Origin: DAOQAU01 sp035354275
GTDB taxonomy: Bacteria > Cyanobacteriota > Vampirovibrionia > Gastranaerophilales > Gastranaerophilaceae
Assembly (NCBI GenBank): GCA_035354275.1
Contig: DAOQAU010000013.1
Location: forward strand, 1 to 32,411
DNA: 32,411 nucleotides
Direction: 5' to 3'
The notes under the pieces were generated by a model, which did not search any database, had not been told where the DNA came from, and saw only the letters and a list, made by a program, of their open reading frames with translations. Positions 7,981 through 15,677 of this stretch are shown here, in pieces. A program made the translations under genes and the position numbers. Position 1 is the stretch's first letter; each line of letters begins with the position of its first letter.

Positions 7981-8003
7981 TAGCCGTGAAAACGGCTATT
8001 TTA
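7981..8003 (+). terminator. Rho-independent terminator-like hairpin with GAAA tetraloop
   Basis: TAGCCGT (7981-7987) pairs perfectly with ACGGCTA (7992-7998) around the stable tetraloop GAAA, followed by TTTT. The T run is on the plus strand only, although both flanking genes are on the minus strand. Confidence 0.6.
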
Positions 8004-8033
8004 TTAACTTCGCATTTCATAGTCGTGCGGCAG

Positions 8034-8072
8034 AACGGGTCAATTCCCTTGCAGGGTAAGTACCCGTTTTTT
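8034..8072 (+). terminator. Second terminator-like hairpin with T6 tail
   Basis: AACGGGT (8034-8040) pairs with ACCCGTT (8062-8068). A small inner stem CCCT/AGGG (8046-8056) sits in the loop, and six T (8067-8072) overlap the base of the stem. Orientation favours plus-strand transcripts. On the minus strand the stem follows directly on the YhcH gene stop but lacks a good T run. Confidence 0.5.
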
Positions 8073-8076
8073 GCGT

Positions 8077-8541
8077 TTAATTTACTTGAATTTTCACAAC
8101 AATTTTTTTCACGTAATCGGGTTTGTCGATTGCTAAAGAAGGCATGTGCGCATCTTTAGGGTAAAAAATTACAAATTCGCCTTCGTTGAGTTCAAAAAAA
8201 TTACACAAACTTTTGTCAATCGGGGTTAAAAATTCTATATCTTTTTGCTCGTCATAAATTTGTGATAAGGTAAAATTCTTGATGTTACAAATACCCAGTT
8301 TTTCGCTTCCTTTTACTATAAACTGAATGTCGGCATATTTTTTGTGGGCTTCGAATTTTCCTTCTTCGAGAGGTTTTGAAGTGTAGTCTTGTATTGATGC
8401 AAAAATTTCTTCATTCAATATCGGGTATTTGCCGTTTTTAAAATTTGTAAAATCGTTTTTTTGAAGATATTTTAAGCCTATTTCAAAGCGTTTTGAAAGA
8501 TTGTAATAAAGATTTGCGTTTTTGATATTGTCTTTTATCAT
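8077..8541 (-). CDS. YhcH/YjgK/YiaL family protein (DUF386, cupin-like sugar anomerase family)
   Basis: A 154-residue cytoplasmic protein whose landmarks fit the YhcH/YjgK/YiaL family: FEAHKKYADIQFIVKGSEKLG, ELNEGEFVIFYPKDAHMPSLA and a C-terminal KKIVVKI strand. In this family the His of 'AHxxYxDIQ', a Glu and the His of 'DAHMP' bind a metal, and some members (NanQ) speed anomer conversion of sialic acid. The substrate here is unknown: there is no sialic acid or other sugar catabolism gene beside it. Its start lies 22 bases from that of the divergent GIY-YIG gene, so the two promoters must overlap each other's 5' ends. Confidence 0.9.
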   Translation of the reverse strand: MIKDNIKNANLYYNLSKRFEIGLKYLQKNDFTNFKNGKYPILNEEIFASIQDYTSKPLEEGKFEAHKKYADIQFIVKGSEKLGICNIKNFTLSQIYDEQKDIEFLTPIDKSLCNFFELNEGEFVIFYPKDAHMPSLAIDKPDYVKKIVVKIQVN

Positions 8542-8563
8542 AGGTTTATTTTATCATAAAACT

Positions 8564-8818
8564 ATGGAGAAAAAATTTTATACTTACGTTTTGCTGACAG
8601 AAAATAACACGCTTTACTGCGGATATACCGATGATGTGGAAAAAAGATTTGAAAAACATCTGTCGGGCAAAGGGGCAAAATACACCCGCGCAAATAAGCC
8701 TGTTAAAATCATTTATCAGGCATGTTTTGATACAAAATCCGAGGCGATGAAAGAAGAATTGAGGATAAAAGATTTAACCAGAGAAGAAAAGCTGGAATTT
8801 ATCAAAGAACACAGTTAA
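8564..8818 (+). CDS. Small GIY-YIG domain protein (UPF0213/YhbQ-like)
   Basis: An 84-residue single-domain protein. YTYVLLTENNTLYCGYTDDVEKR holds the GIY and YIG-type strands, followed by the helix with Arg and His (KRFEKHLSGKGAKYTR), with Glu in EAMKEELRIKDL as the metal-binding candidate. These small standalone proteins have the GIY-YIG nuclease fold, and their role in cells is poorly known. The start is the ATG at 8564; a longer frame from 8522 would overlap the divergent YhcH gene and lacks homology-like sequence. It ends 7 bases from the convergent gene at 8826. Confidence 0.9.
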   Translation: MEKKFYTYVLLTENNTLYCGYTDDVEKRFEKHLSGKGAKYTRANKPVKIIYQACFDTKSEAMKEELRIKDLTREEKLEFIKEHS

Positions 8819-8825
8819 AAATTAG

Positions 8826-10037
8826 TTAAGGAGTCTTTTGTTGTTGTATGTAAAGGCTTTTTCCGGTTTTTTCTTCGTGTTTCATTTCTTTGAGTTTCTT
8901 TTTAAGCTGTTTTTTTGCTGCTTTTTTCTCTTTTTTAATTTCTTGTTTTGCTGATTTTCTTTTCTTTTTGGCAAGTTTGTCAAGGCGTTTTTCTTCGGCT
9001 TTTACAACATAAGGGTTTACCACCCCACTTTGAACCAATTTTACCCCGCTTGTGACTATTTTTGCATCAGAGCCGTTCATTGAGATAAGCGAAGTTTTGC
9101 CGTCTCTGTAATTGATTCCCCAAATCCCGAGCATAACAGGTCTAAATCCGGTATAGCCGTAAGCCGCAACAACTATCATATCCGGATTTTGGGCATCAAA
9201 GCCCAGAGGGAAAATATCCCAGCGTTTTTCTGAAAGAGTTAAATTTTTTGTCTTTTTCCAATGATTTTCTATATCTGTTCTGATTTGTGAAAGATTTTGC
9301 GCGCTTTGGGAATCAAAATCGTAAAGCCAGAGATTTGTTTTCCAAATTCCGTCATGAATATTTCCTATTTTTTCCTTTGCAATTAATTTAGAACTGTCTG
9401 GGGAAAAATCAACGGGAGTCATTGTTCTGAAGGCAAATTTTTGGCTTATGTCTTTTTCCGTGGATAAAATCGGTGTAGGATTTCTTTTTATAACATTTGC
9501 CCTGGAAACCCTTTCGACATCGGGAAGAGTTTTGTCCAGAGGAATTACAAAAAGGTCGCATGCGGTGCATTGAGCCTCTGCATAGTAATAAATTGCAGGA
9601 TATACAAGCATTTTTAAATTCGGGGAGGCAACGCCCTGAGCATTTTCCTGCCTGTTAAAATAAAATTTTCTTATAATCTGCAGTTCCGGAGTACCCGGCG
9701 GGTTATTGTATTTTATCAGCTTGTAAGTGGGCTGCGGAATATATTTCATTTTAATGTCTTTGGGCGGCGGTGCTGAAGGAATTGCTATTTTTGAATTGGG
9801 AATGTCTTCGGAAAGTTTTTCATATTCTTCTCTTGTCATGTAGCCCGATTGAGGTAAAAGGCTTTTTTTGTATTTTTCGACTTCAAGCTTTCTCAAAACT
9901 TTTTGCTGATATTTGTATTCCTGGGCAGGAGTGTTTTGGTATTTTTTCTTTGCCAAAACCGAAGAAGAGAAAATAATTTGGTTCAGCAAAATCGCAAAAA
10001 TAATTAATATAAATATTTTTTTCTTTTCACTTTTCAC
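8826..10037 (-). CDS. Exported protein of unknown function with Lys-rich C-terminal tail
   Basis: 403 residues, not recognised as a named family. The N-terminus is a signal peptide (Lys-rich start, then IFILIIFAILLNQIIFSSSVLA). About residues 115-340 contain strand-rich blade-like segments, for example TPVDFSPDSSKLIAKEKIG followed by WLYDFDSQ, which recall TolB/WD40-type propellers. A QCTACD pair could form a disulfide. The last ~55 residues are extremely rich in Lys (KKKRKSAKQEIKKEKKAAKK) and probably helical, which might bind an anionic polymer. The start appears to be the GTG at 10037, inside a heptamer repeat array; no ATG lies before the signal peptide. It follows the NarL regulator by 18 bases and may share its transcript. 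Confidence 0.8.
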   Translation of the reverse strand: MKSEKKKIFILIIFAILLNQIIFSSSVLAKKKYQNTPAQEYKYQQKVLRKLEVEKYKKSLLPQSGYMTREEYEKLSEDIPNSKIAIPSAPPPKDIKMKYIPQPTYKLIKYNNPPGTPELQIIRKFYFNRQENAQGVASPNLKMLVYPAIYYYAEAQCTACDLFVIPLDKTLPDVERVSRANVIKRNPTPILSTEKDISQKFAFRTMTPVDFSPDSSKLIAKEKIGNIHDGIWKTNLWLYDFDSQSAQNLSQIRTDIENHWKKTKNLTLSEKRWDIFPLGFDAQNPDMIVVAAYGYTGFRPVMLGIWGINYRDGKTSLISMNGSDAKIVTSGVKLVQSGVVNPYVVKAEEKRLDKLAKKKRKSAKQEIKKEKKAAKKQLKKKLKEMKHEEKTGKSLYIQQQKTP

Positions 10038-10055
10038 TTCTCACATCTCACTTTT
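10028..10055. repeat. Four heptamer tandem repeats spanning the junction of two genes
   Basis: Four 7-base units of form CACNTYT on the plus strand (GTG-first on the minus strand) fill the whole space between the regulator's stop (10056) and the first codons of the exported protein. The GTG start codon at 10037 is itself part of a unit. The array shares the YTCA core of those at 5458-5489, 15611-15638 and 15866-15905. Confidence 0.7.
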
Positions 10056-10727
10056 CTAAACTAAGCCTTCTTTCATTGCCATAACGGCGGCTTTTGTTCT
10101 GTCGTCAACGTAAAGCTTTTGCAAAATGCTATGAACATGCGCTTTGGCGGTTGCCCTTGTTATGACAAGTTTATCTGCAATTTGTGGATTGGAAAGTCCT
10201 TCTACGATGAGCGCAAGAACTTCAAGTTCTCTTTCTGTAAGTCCGTAAATATTTTTGCCGTTTTTAAAACTTGAATTAATAGGCGATTGTGAAGGGGAGT
10301 CGCCTTTTTGAATGTTTGATAAAACAATTTTTGCTATTGCAGGGTCAAGCCATGCTGTTCCTTCGTTTACGGCAAGAATAGCGTTTGTTGTCTGCATAGG
10401 GCTTGCGCCTTTCATAATGTAGCCGTCGGCACCTGCTTTAAAGCATGCAAATACGTCATCTTCGTTGTCGCGTGAGGTAAAAATCAAAACTCTGCTTTCA
10501 ATTCCTGATTCTTTAATCCTTCTTGTAGCTTCAATTCCGTCGATATTGGGTAAGCCGATATCCATTAAAATCACATCAGGAAGTAATTTTTGAGCCATTT
10601 CAACACCCTGCAGTCCGTCTTCGGCTTCTGCAATAAGCTCTATTCCTTGAGCTTTTTCAAGCACTAAAGAAAGCCCCATCCTTGTCATTGTATGATCTTC
10701 AACCAATAAAACTCTAACATTTGACAT
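10056..10727 (-). CDS. NarL/LuxR-family response regulator
   Basis: 223 residues. The receiver domain (1-~120) has acidic Glu10/Asp11, phospho-acceptor Asp56 in VILMDIGLP, the switch residue region VLIFTSRDN and Lys in YIMKGASP. The LuxR-type helix-turn-helix (~160-220) reads LTERELEVLALIVEGLSNPQIADKL then ATAKAHVHSILQKL. All phosphorylation residues are intact. AAGGAT lies 7 bases before the ATG. It follows the REC-PAS-histidine kinase gene by 23 bases, so that kinase is the likely partner. Targets are unknown. A GTGA-type heptamer array begins immediately after its stop. Confidence 0.95.
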   Translation of the reverse strand: MSNVRVLLVEDHTMTRMGLSLVLEKAQGIELIAEAEDGLQGVEMAQKLLPDVILMDIGLPNIDGIEATRRIKESGIESRVLIFTSRDNEDDVFACFKAGADGYIMKGASPMQTTNAILAVNEGTAWLDPAIAKIVLSNIQKGDSPSQSPINSSFKNGKNIYGLTERELEVLALIVEGLSNPQIADKLVITRATAKAHVHSILQKLYVDDRTKAAVMAMKEGLV

Positions 10728-10750
10728 TGTTTTATCCTTTAACTTTGTAA

Positions 10751-12313
10751 TTACTTGATTAGCTGTTTGCCTTCAACTTTAACCCCTGTAAGCAGGAAGG
10801 AAAATTCGCTGCCATTGCTTACTTTGCTCTCCAGCCAAATTTTTCCGCCATGGGCTTCTATAATCTGCCTTGAAAGGTAAAGCCCCAAACCGGTTCCGGT
10901 CGAGCGTTTTTGGCTGGTGCCTTGCGAAAACCTTTTGAAAAGATGCGGAATGTCTTCTTTTGGTATCCCGTTTCCGTTATCTGCAACGGAGAAAATCACA
11001 TCTCCGTTTTGTTCTCTTACAAGAACATCGATTTTGCCGTTATTGTTCGTATAATTAATCGCATTTCCGCATAGGTTTGTTATAACCCTTCTTATTTCGC
11101 CCCTGTCGGCGTTTATGGTTAAATTTTCATGGGCACAAAAAGTCAAAATAAAATCAATGTTTTTATTTTTTGCAAGCGGTTCAAGCTCGCTGAAACATTG
11201 ATTAATCAAGTCTTTTAAAACAAAATTTGTTTTGCATAGGTTTAGTTTGCCGGCTTCGTATTTATAGACTTCAAGCAGGGCATTTACCAGTCCGAGCAAG
11301 TCTTCGTTGCTTCTTTGCATTGTTGAAAGAAGAACTTTTTGTTTTTCATCTAAGTTGCCCAAAGAACCGTCAAGAAAGAATTTAAGGGTTTGAATTGCCG
11401 CAAGAAGCGGAGTTCTTAAATCGTGTGTGAGTGTCGCAATAAAATCATCGCGAAGTCTTTCGGTTTCTTTTTGCGCCCTGACGTCACGGATTACTCCGAC
11501 AAATTTTTGTACTTTTTCTTTTTCGTCTGATGCGATTGTGGCAAAACTTATTTCAACGGGAATTTTTTTGTCTCTGAGCGAATTTATTATATAATAATCC
11601 CTTAAAAATATTTCTGAATGTTCTTTTAAAATTTCTTTAAAGTTTTGGCCTTTTCCGCTGTAGGTGATATCTCCGAAATTCATTGTTTTTAAGGTTTCTT
11701 CCGACAGCCCCACGAAATTTTCGCAGGCAGGATTTACCTGTTCTATTCTGCCGTTTTCGTCAATTATTATTATCCCGTCAGCGCAGTAGGTTATTATTCC
11801 CGATAATTTTGAATTGGTTTTGACTAAATCGGCAGTTTTTTCCGCAACAAGCTCTTCCAAACTGTGCGAATATTTTTCCAGCTGGGCTTTTGCTTTTTCA
11901 AGTTCTTCAATTTTCTCTCTTAATTGGGCAAGAAGATGGCTTCTTTCAATACCGTTTTTGATATTTATTATTAAATCGTCATTTTCCCAAGGTTTTTCGA
12001 TATAGCGGTAAATCCCGATTTCGTTAATTGCTTTTATGGCATTTTCTTTATCCGCATATCCTGTAAGCAGTATCATACTGACTTCGGGGTAAATCTCTTT
12101 TGCTGCAGACAGAAATTCCAGTCCGTTCATCTCGGGCATTAAAAAGTCGGACAAAATTAAATCCGGCTTGTTTGTTTTTATGAATTCCACAGCTTCTTTC
12201 GGGTTGTTAAAATAATGTGCATCGGAAAATCCCTCTATTTTAAATAGAGTTTTTAGAGCTGACGTTACTATGGTGTCATCGTCAACAACAACTATCCTGC
12301 TTGATTTAATCAT
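10751..12313 (-). CDS. Sensor histidine kinase with N-terminal receiver and PAS domains
   Basis: 520 residues, soluble (no membrane helix). Order: receiver domain 1-~125 (Asp11-13, Asp56 in LILSDFLMP, Lys in YIEKPWEN); coiled coil ~130-170; PAS ~170-285 (GIITYCADGIIIIDENGRIEQVNPA); HisKA with phospho-acceptor His297 in LTHDLRTPL; HATPase with the N box NLCGNAINYT, G1 DNGNGIP, F box LFKRFSQG and G2 TGLGLYLS. All catalytic motifs are intact. The receiver at the N-terminus suggests that it is itself the target of another kinase, making it an intermediate in a cytoplasmic relay. The adjacent NarL-type regulator is the obvious output. What it senses is unknown. Confidence 0.95.
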   Translation of the reverse strand: MIKSSRIVVVDDDTIVTSALKTLFKIEGFSDAHYFNNPKEAVEFIKTNKPDLILSDFLMPEMNGLEFLSAAKEIYPEVSMILLTGYADKENAIKAINEIGIYRYIEKPWENDDLIINIKNGIERSHLLAQLREKIEELEKAKAQLEKYSHSLEELVAEKTADLVKTNSKLSGIITYCADGIIIIDENGRIEQVNPACENFVGLSEETLKTMNFGDITYSGKGQNFKEILKEHSEIFLRDYYIINSLRDKKIPVEISFATIASDEKEKVQKFVGVIRDVRAQKETERLRDDFIATLTHDLRTPLLAAIQTLKFFLDGSLGNLDEKQKVLLSTMQRSNEDLLGLVNALLEVYKYEAGKLNLCKTNFVLKDLINQCFSELEPLAKNKNIDFILTFCAHENLTINADRGEIRRVITNLCGNAINYTNNNGKIDVLVREQNGDVIFSVADNGNGIPKEDIPHLFKRFSQGTSQKRSTGTGLGLYLSRQIIEAHGGKIWLESKVSNGSEFSFLLTGVKVEGKQLIK

Positions 12314-12411
12314 AATTTCCCTAAAGACTGTTTCTTATAATAATAGATTAGCGCATGTTTGAGAATAGGACAAGTTTTTAACAATATTGCAATATAAAAA
12401 AGTTTATAAAT

Positions 12412-12451
12412 AAAAAAGCGGGGCGATTTTAAAAAAATCGCCCCGCTTTTT
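12412..12451 (-). terminator. Strong rho-independent terminator after the GGDEF gene
   Basis: GCGGGGCGATTTT (12418-12430) pairs perfectly with 12434-12446 around a three-base loop. The stem is flanked by six A on the left and five T on the right, so it could work in both directions. It lies 10 bases past the stop of the GGDEF gene on the minus strand and separates it from the kinase gene that starts at 12313. Confidence 0.9.
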
Positions 12452-12461
12452 ATAATTTTAT

Positions 12462-13334
12462 CTAGTAATCCAGATTTATTTGAGAAAATTGGATTATTTT
12501 ATTTTTGCCGCGTTTTTTTGCGTTGTATAGAGCATGTTCGGCATATCTTATGATTGTATTTGCATCTTCTTCAACATTTTCAAGGCAAGGATAAGTTGAA
12601 ATTCCGCCTGAGATTGTAATCGGGTGCCTTTCGTCTTCGCCTGCGGGAATAAATTCCATTTTTTCGATATCTCGTCTGAATCTTTCTGCAAAAAGGAATG
12701 CGTTTTCTTCAGAAGTATTTGGAAGTACCAGCAAAAATTCTTCGTCGCCGTATCTTGTCAAAATATCTTCTTTTCTTACCAAAAATTTAAGTTTATCTGC
12801 CAGCGATTTAAGCAAAACATCGCCCCAGTCGTAACCGTACATATCGTTAACTACTTTGAAAAAATCTATATCAAATAAAAGGCAAGAAAGCTGGGTTTTG
12901 TAACGTTTTGCGCGTGAAATTTCTGATTCTAATCTTTCGTGAAGATATTTGCGGTTATGCAAACCGGTAAGTTCATCGGTTGTTGTTGCTAAGCTTAGAG
13001 TGTCTTTTAATTCTTTTATTTTGAGCAAAGCATTTACTCTTACGATAAGTTCATCTTTATTTACAGGTGTATTTATGAAGTCAAAACCTTCTGCCCGTAC
13101 AGTAACATCTGTAAAGATAGGTCCTACAATTAAAATCGGCGCGAAAAATTTTGTTGTCATTAAAACTTCTTTTAAATTTGGTGCAGATTCTACAATAACC
13201 AAACTCGGGTTGTGCAGGGTATATTCTTTCAAAAGAGAATCAGATTCTACTCTTACATTTGAGTCTTCAATTGAAGAAAGCATTTCTGTTAGAGCGGATT
13301 TGTTTTGATTAGAATAAATAATTATATTTTTCAT
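12462..13334 (-). CDS. GGDEF domain protein with degenerate receiver-like N-terminus
   Basis: 290 residues. Residues 1-~115 look like a receiver domain (NIIIYSNQ, LVIVESAP, NTPVNKDELIVRV) but without the phospho-acceptor aspartate, so it is probably a pseudo-receiver. A GGDEF domain follows: DELTGLHNRKYL, CLLFDIDFFKVVNDMYG, and the signature RYGDEEF, where Gly196-Asp197-Glu198-Glu199-Phe200 replaces the usual GG(D/E)EF; the second glycine has become Asp. The allosteric RxxD site (RKED) is intact. Family members make cyclic di-GMP; the changed motif makes activity uncertain. The start at 13334 is chosen for the AAGGAG ribosome site 7 bases upstream, over an ATG 24 bases earlier. Monocistronic, with its own terminator. 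Confidence 0.92.
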   Translation of the reverse strand: MKNIIIYSNQNKSALTEMLSSIEDSNVRVESDSLLKEYTLHNPSLVIVESAPNLKEVLMTTKFFAPILIVGPIFTDVTVRAEGFDFINTPVNKDELIVRVNALLKIKELKDTLSLATTTDELTGLHNRKYLHERLESEISRAKRYKTQLSCLLFDIDFFKVVNDMYGYDWGDVLLKSLADKLKFLVRKEDILTRYGDEEFLLVLPNTSEENAFLFAERFRRDIEKMEFIPAGEDERHPITISGGISTYPCLENVEEDANTIIRYAEHALYNAKKRGKNKIIQFSQINLDY

Positions 13335-13404
13335 ATATCTCTCCTTGTAACCTATCATATATATTTTATCAGAATTAATTTAAAATACAACAAAATTAAA
13401 AATT

Positions 13405-14265
13405 TTAAGAATTGTTTTCTTCGCGCATCTCAAGTTTATTATAGACTTGGGAGTTAATCTCGCCACCTATCAAAAGCAAAAGCGAGGTATAATACATCCA
13501 GACCATAAGCACCGCAAATGCTCCGATTGTTCCGTAAACCCTGTTGTATGTTTGCAGGTTATTGACATAAATCGAAAAGCCCCAAGAGCCTGCAAGCCAG
13601 AACATGCAGAAAAATAAAGTTCCAGGAAGAGCACTTGCTCTTTTAAGTTTTTCGGGACCTTTTAGGTCGGGAAGGATGTAGTAATTTATGAACGCCATAA
13701 AATACAACGCCAGAAAAGCAACCGGCCAACGTAAAGTCAAAAGAGTTATCGCAAAAGCTTTTGAGATTTCAGCATAGCTTATAAGAAAATTTACTATAAC
13801 TTTACCGAAGATAATAAGGTTTATGCTCAGAAAAAGCATAAAAGTGTTTACAAAGACCATTATGGTGGAAAGAATTCTTGTGTAAATAAAAGAGCGGGTT
13901 TCTTCTACTTTATAAGCTGTATTTAATCCTTTAAGAACAACTGCAACAGCATTTGAAGTCAACACAACTGTTACAATAAACCCGATTATTGCCATTGTGC
14001 CGCCTTTAGAGAATATCATGACTTCTTTTAGTACTGTATGTATTAATTCCATTGCATCATGCGGCATTATATTTGACATAAAAAGCAAAACAGGATTCAT
14101 AAAAGATTTTTTGCCCATCCAGCCAAAAATTGCCATTAAAAAAAGCATAAAAGGGAAAATTCCTATAACAAGCATAAATCCCATTTCAGCAGCCATTCCC
14201 GAAAAATCTTTGTCGATAACCGCTCTGTAAATGTGTTTTGAATATCTTATGAGTCTTTTTTTCAT
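13405..14265 (-). CDS. YihY/UPF0761-family inner membrane protein
   Basis: 286 residues with about six transmembrane helices. Family landmarks are SGMAAEMGFMLVIGIFPFMLF near the N-terminus, GTIGAFAVLMVWMYYTSLLLL with GGEINSQV at the end. This is the family once misnamed ribonuclease BN. Its molecular role is unsettled; transport or envelope functions have been proposed. It overlaps the upstream nrnA-type gene by four bases (ATGA), so the two are co-translated. No own promoter is evident. Confidence 0.92.
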   Translation of the reverse strand: MKKRLIRYSKHIYRAVIDKDFSGMAAEMGFMLVIGIFPFMLFLMAIFGWMGKKSFMNPVLLFMSNIMPHDAMELIHTVLKEVMIFSKGGTMAIIGFIVTVVLTSNAVAVVLKGLNTAYKVEETRSFIYTRILSTIMVFVNTFMLFLSINLIIFGKVIVNFLISYAEISKAFAITLLTLRWPVAFLALYFMAFINYYILPDLKGPEKLKRASALPGTLFFCMFWLAGSWGFSIYVNNLQTYNRVYGTIGAFAVLMVWMYYTSLLLLIGGEINSQVYNKLEMREENNS

Positions 14266-15230
14266 TTAACTTCCTTATTAATTTCAGCCAATAATTTTTT
14301 AACCGCATCATCGCAAGAATATTTCATCGTGCAGCCTGCTGCAAATTTGTGACCGCCTCCTCCAAAAACAGAGCAAACCTTTGCAATATCTGAGGATTTG
14401 CTTCGCATAGAGATTTTGCATGTTTTTGAATCAACCTCTTTTACCACAAATGAAACATCTGTAGTGGTTATAGACCGCAAGGTTTCGGCTATTCCGTCGG
14501 TGTAATCATCTCCTGCGTAAAATTTTTCCATATCTTTTTTGTAAACTATCGTATAAGCAATTTTGTCTTTGTTCAGAAAAGTTGCTTTGCCTACGCAGTA
14601 ATTTTGGAAAAGCACCATGTTTTTAGTTTTTGTTTCGTAGCATTTTTTGAAAAGCTCTTTTGGATTTACGCCTATATCTACAAGTTCTGCGGCTACTCTT
14701 AATACGCTTGAATTTGTATTTTCAAACCTAAAGCCGCCGGTGTCGGTTAAAATCGCTGTGTAAATACAAATTGCAATGTCTAAATTTATTTCCCAACTTA
14801 ATTTTTTGAATATTTTGAACAAAACTTCGCCGCTTGAGCTTGTGTTTGGCTCTACAATCGCCAAATCTCCGTATAAGTTGTTTGTCGTGTGGTGGTCAAT
14901 GTTGATTGAGTATTTTGCCTTGTCAAAAAGAATTTGCGCGTCAATGAGCCTGTCTAAAGAAGCTATGTCAATCGCAACAACAACATCGTATTCTCTTGAT
15001 TTATCGAATTTATCAAGCGATTTAGCCTCGTTAATATTGGGTAAAAATTCATATATTTTAGGAAGTTTAGACAAAATAAGCATATCAGCTTTCTTTTTAT
15101 ACTGTTTTTGAACAGCTAACTGCAGGGCACACATTGTTCCCAATGTGTCTCCGTCGGGATTTACGTGTGAGCAGATTAATATGCTTTTTGCACTCCTCAG
15201 TGCCTTGTCAAATTCTAAATGCTTTTCCAT
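14262..15230 (-). CDS. nrnA: DHH-family phosphoesterase, NrnA-like oligoribonuclease/pAp phosphatase
   Basis: 322 residues. The DHH domain shows motif I CSHVNPDGDTLG, motif II VVAIDIASLDRL, motif III NIDHHTTNNLYGD and motif IV AILTDTGGFRFENT. The C-terminal DHHA1 domain contains SMRSKSSDIAKVC and GGGGHKFAAGCTM. All manganese-binding residues are present. NrnA-type enzymes degrade nano-RNA, linear dinucleotides and 3'-phosphoadenosine 5'-phosphate in the cytoplasm. It is the first gene of a pair with the YihY gene and is divergent from dciA, 57 bases away. The exact substrate range cannot be told from motifs. Confidence 0.93.
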   Translation of the reverse strand: MEKHLEFDKALRSAKSILICSHVNPDGDTLGTMCALQLAVQKQYKKKADMLILSKLPKIYEFLPNINEAKSLDKFDKSREYDVVVAIDIASLDRLIDAQILFDKAKYSINIDHHTTNNLYGDLAIVEPNTSSSGEVLFKIFKKLSWEINLDIAICIYTAILTDTGGFRFENTNSSVLRVAAELVDIGVNPKELFKKCYETKTKNMVLFQNYCVGKATFLNKDKIAYTIVYKKDMEKFYAGDDYTDGIAETLRSITTTDVSFVVKEVDSKTCKISMRSKSSDIAKVCSVFGGGGHKFAAGCTMKYSCDDAVKKLLAEINKEVK

Positions 15231-15287
15231 TTTACAATCTTTTTCTGCTATGATACCATAATTTTAACATAAACGAAAGTTTTTATT

Positions 15288-15614
15288 ATGGCAAAGAAAA
15301 TTCTATACACCGACTTTGAAGACGCAGCAAGCATAATTGAAGGTATGCTCACTTCAAAAGATTTTAAAAAGGCAATTACACGCAATAATTTGTACAAATT
15401 TTGGGGTAAAATTGTCGATAAAAAATTATCTGACAAGTCCAAGCCCTATGGAATGGGTCAAAACGGACTGATGATTATTGCTTGTCAAAATTCATCGGTT
15501 GCGCAGGAGCTTATGCTTCGAAAAACAAAAATCCTTGAGGATTTTCAACCTTACCTTAAATCCCTTCACATTAAAGTAAAAGACATGAAATTTGACTGCA
15601 AAAAATGGGAGTGA
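15288..15614 (+). CDS. dciA: DciA-like protein (DUF721), replicative helicase loading factor family
   Basis: 108 residues. The pattern NLYKFWGKIVDKKLSDKSKPYGMGQNGLMI then SSVAQELMLRKTKILEDFQPY matches the DUF721 domain ('lW..ivG..la.ht.p..l..g.L.v.v.ss.waqeL.....ll'). DciA loads the replicative helicase DnaB in bacteria that lack DnaC or DnaI. The N-terminal ~25 residues are less conserved. A CATAAT string at 15257-15262 may be a -10 box; no clear ribosome site is seen. The TGA stop lies in the first unit of a heptamer array. Short and divergent, so the family is likely rather than certain. Confidence 0.82.
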   Translation: MAKKILYTDFEDAASIIEGMLTSKDFKKAITRNNLYKFWGKIVDKKLSDKSKPYGMGQNGLMIIACQNSSVAQELMLRKTKILEDFQPYLKSLHIKVKDMKFDCKKWE

Positions 15615-15638
15615 GCGGTGAACAGTGAGCAGTGAGGG
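15611..15638. repeat. Four heptamer tandem repeats carrying the dciA stop codon
   Basis: Four 7-base units of form GTGARSR (one AC variant), in strict phase. The dciA TGA stop is bases 2-4 of the first unit. Read on the other strand each unit contains YTCAC, as in the array at 10028-10055. Confidence 0.7.
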
Positions 15639-15677
15639 GAAAGGGGGGAAACCTCCAACCACCTAATGCTTATAGAG

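Larger units (their letters stand above)
7921..8072 (+). ncRNA. Candidate small RNA with an anti-Shine-Dalgarno stretch and terminator hairpins
   Basis: The 270 bases between lptC and the YhcH gene hold no convincing ORF. On the plus strand a very AT-rich upstream block (7860-7915) leads into a pyrimidine-rich tract at about 7945-7968 that contains CTCCTCC and CTCCTTT, complementary to AGGAG-type ribosome binding sites. It is followed by a strong hairpin with a T run, then a second hairpin with six T. No plus-strand protein gene precedes these terminators, so a short untranslated transcript would explain them. The family is not recognised and the promoter is not defined. Confidence 0.3.

Noticed and set aside
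7981..8072. Hairpins considered as a known riboswitch, SRP RNA or 6S RNA
   Set aside because: I could not find the conserved core of any of these, and the next plus-strand gene is about 490 bases away. I kept only a weak small-RNA call.
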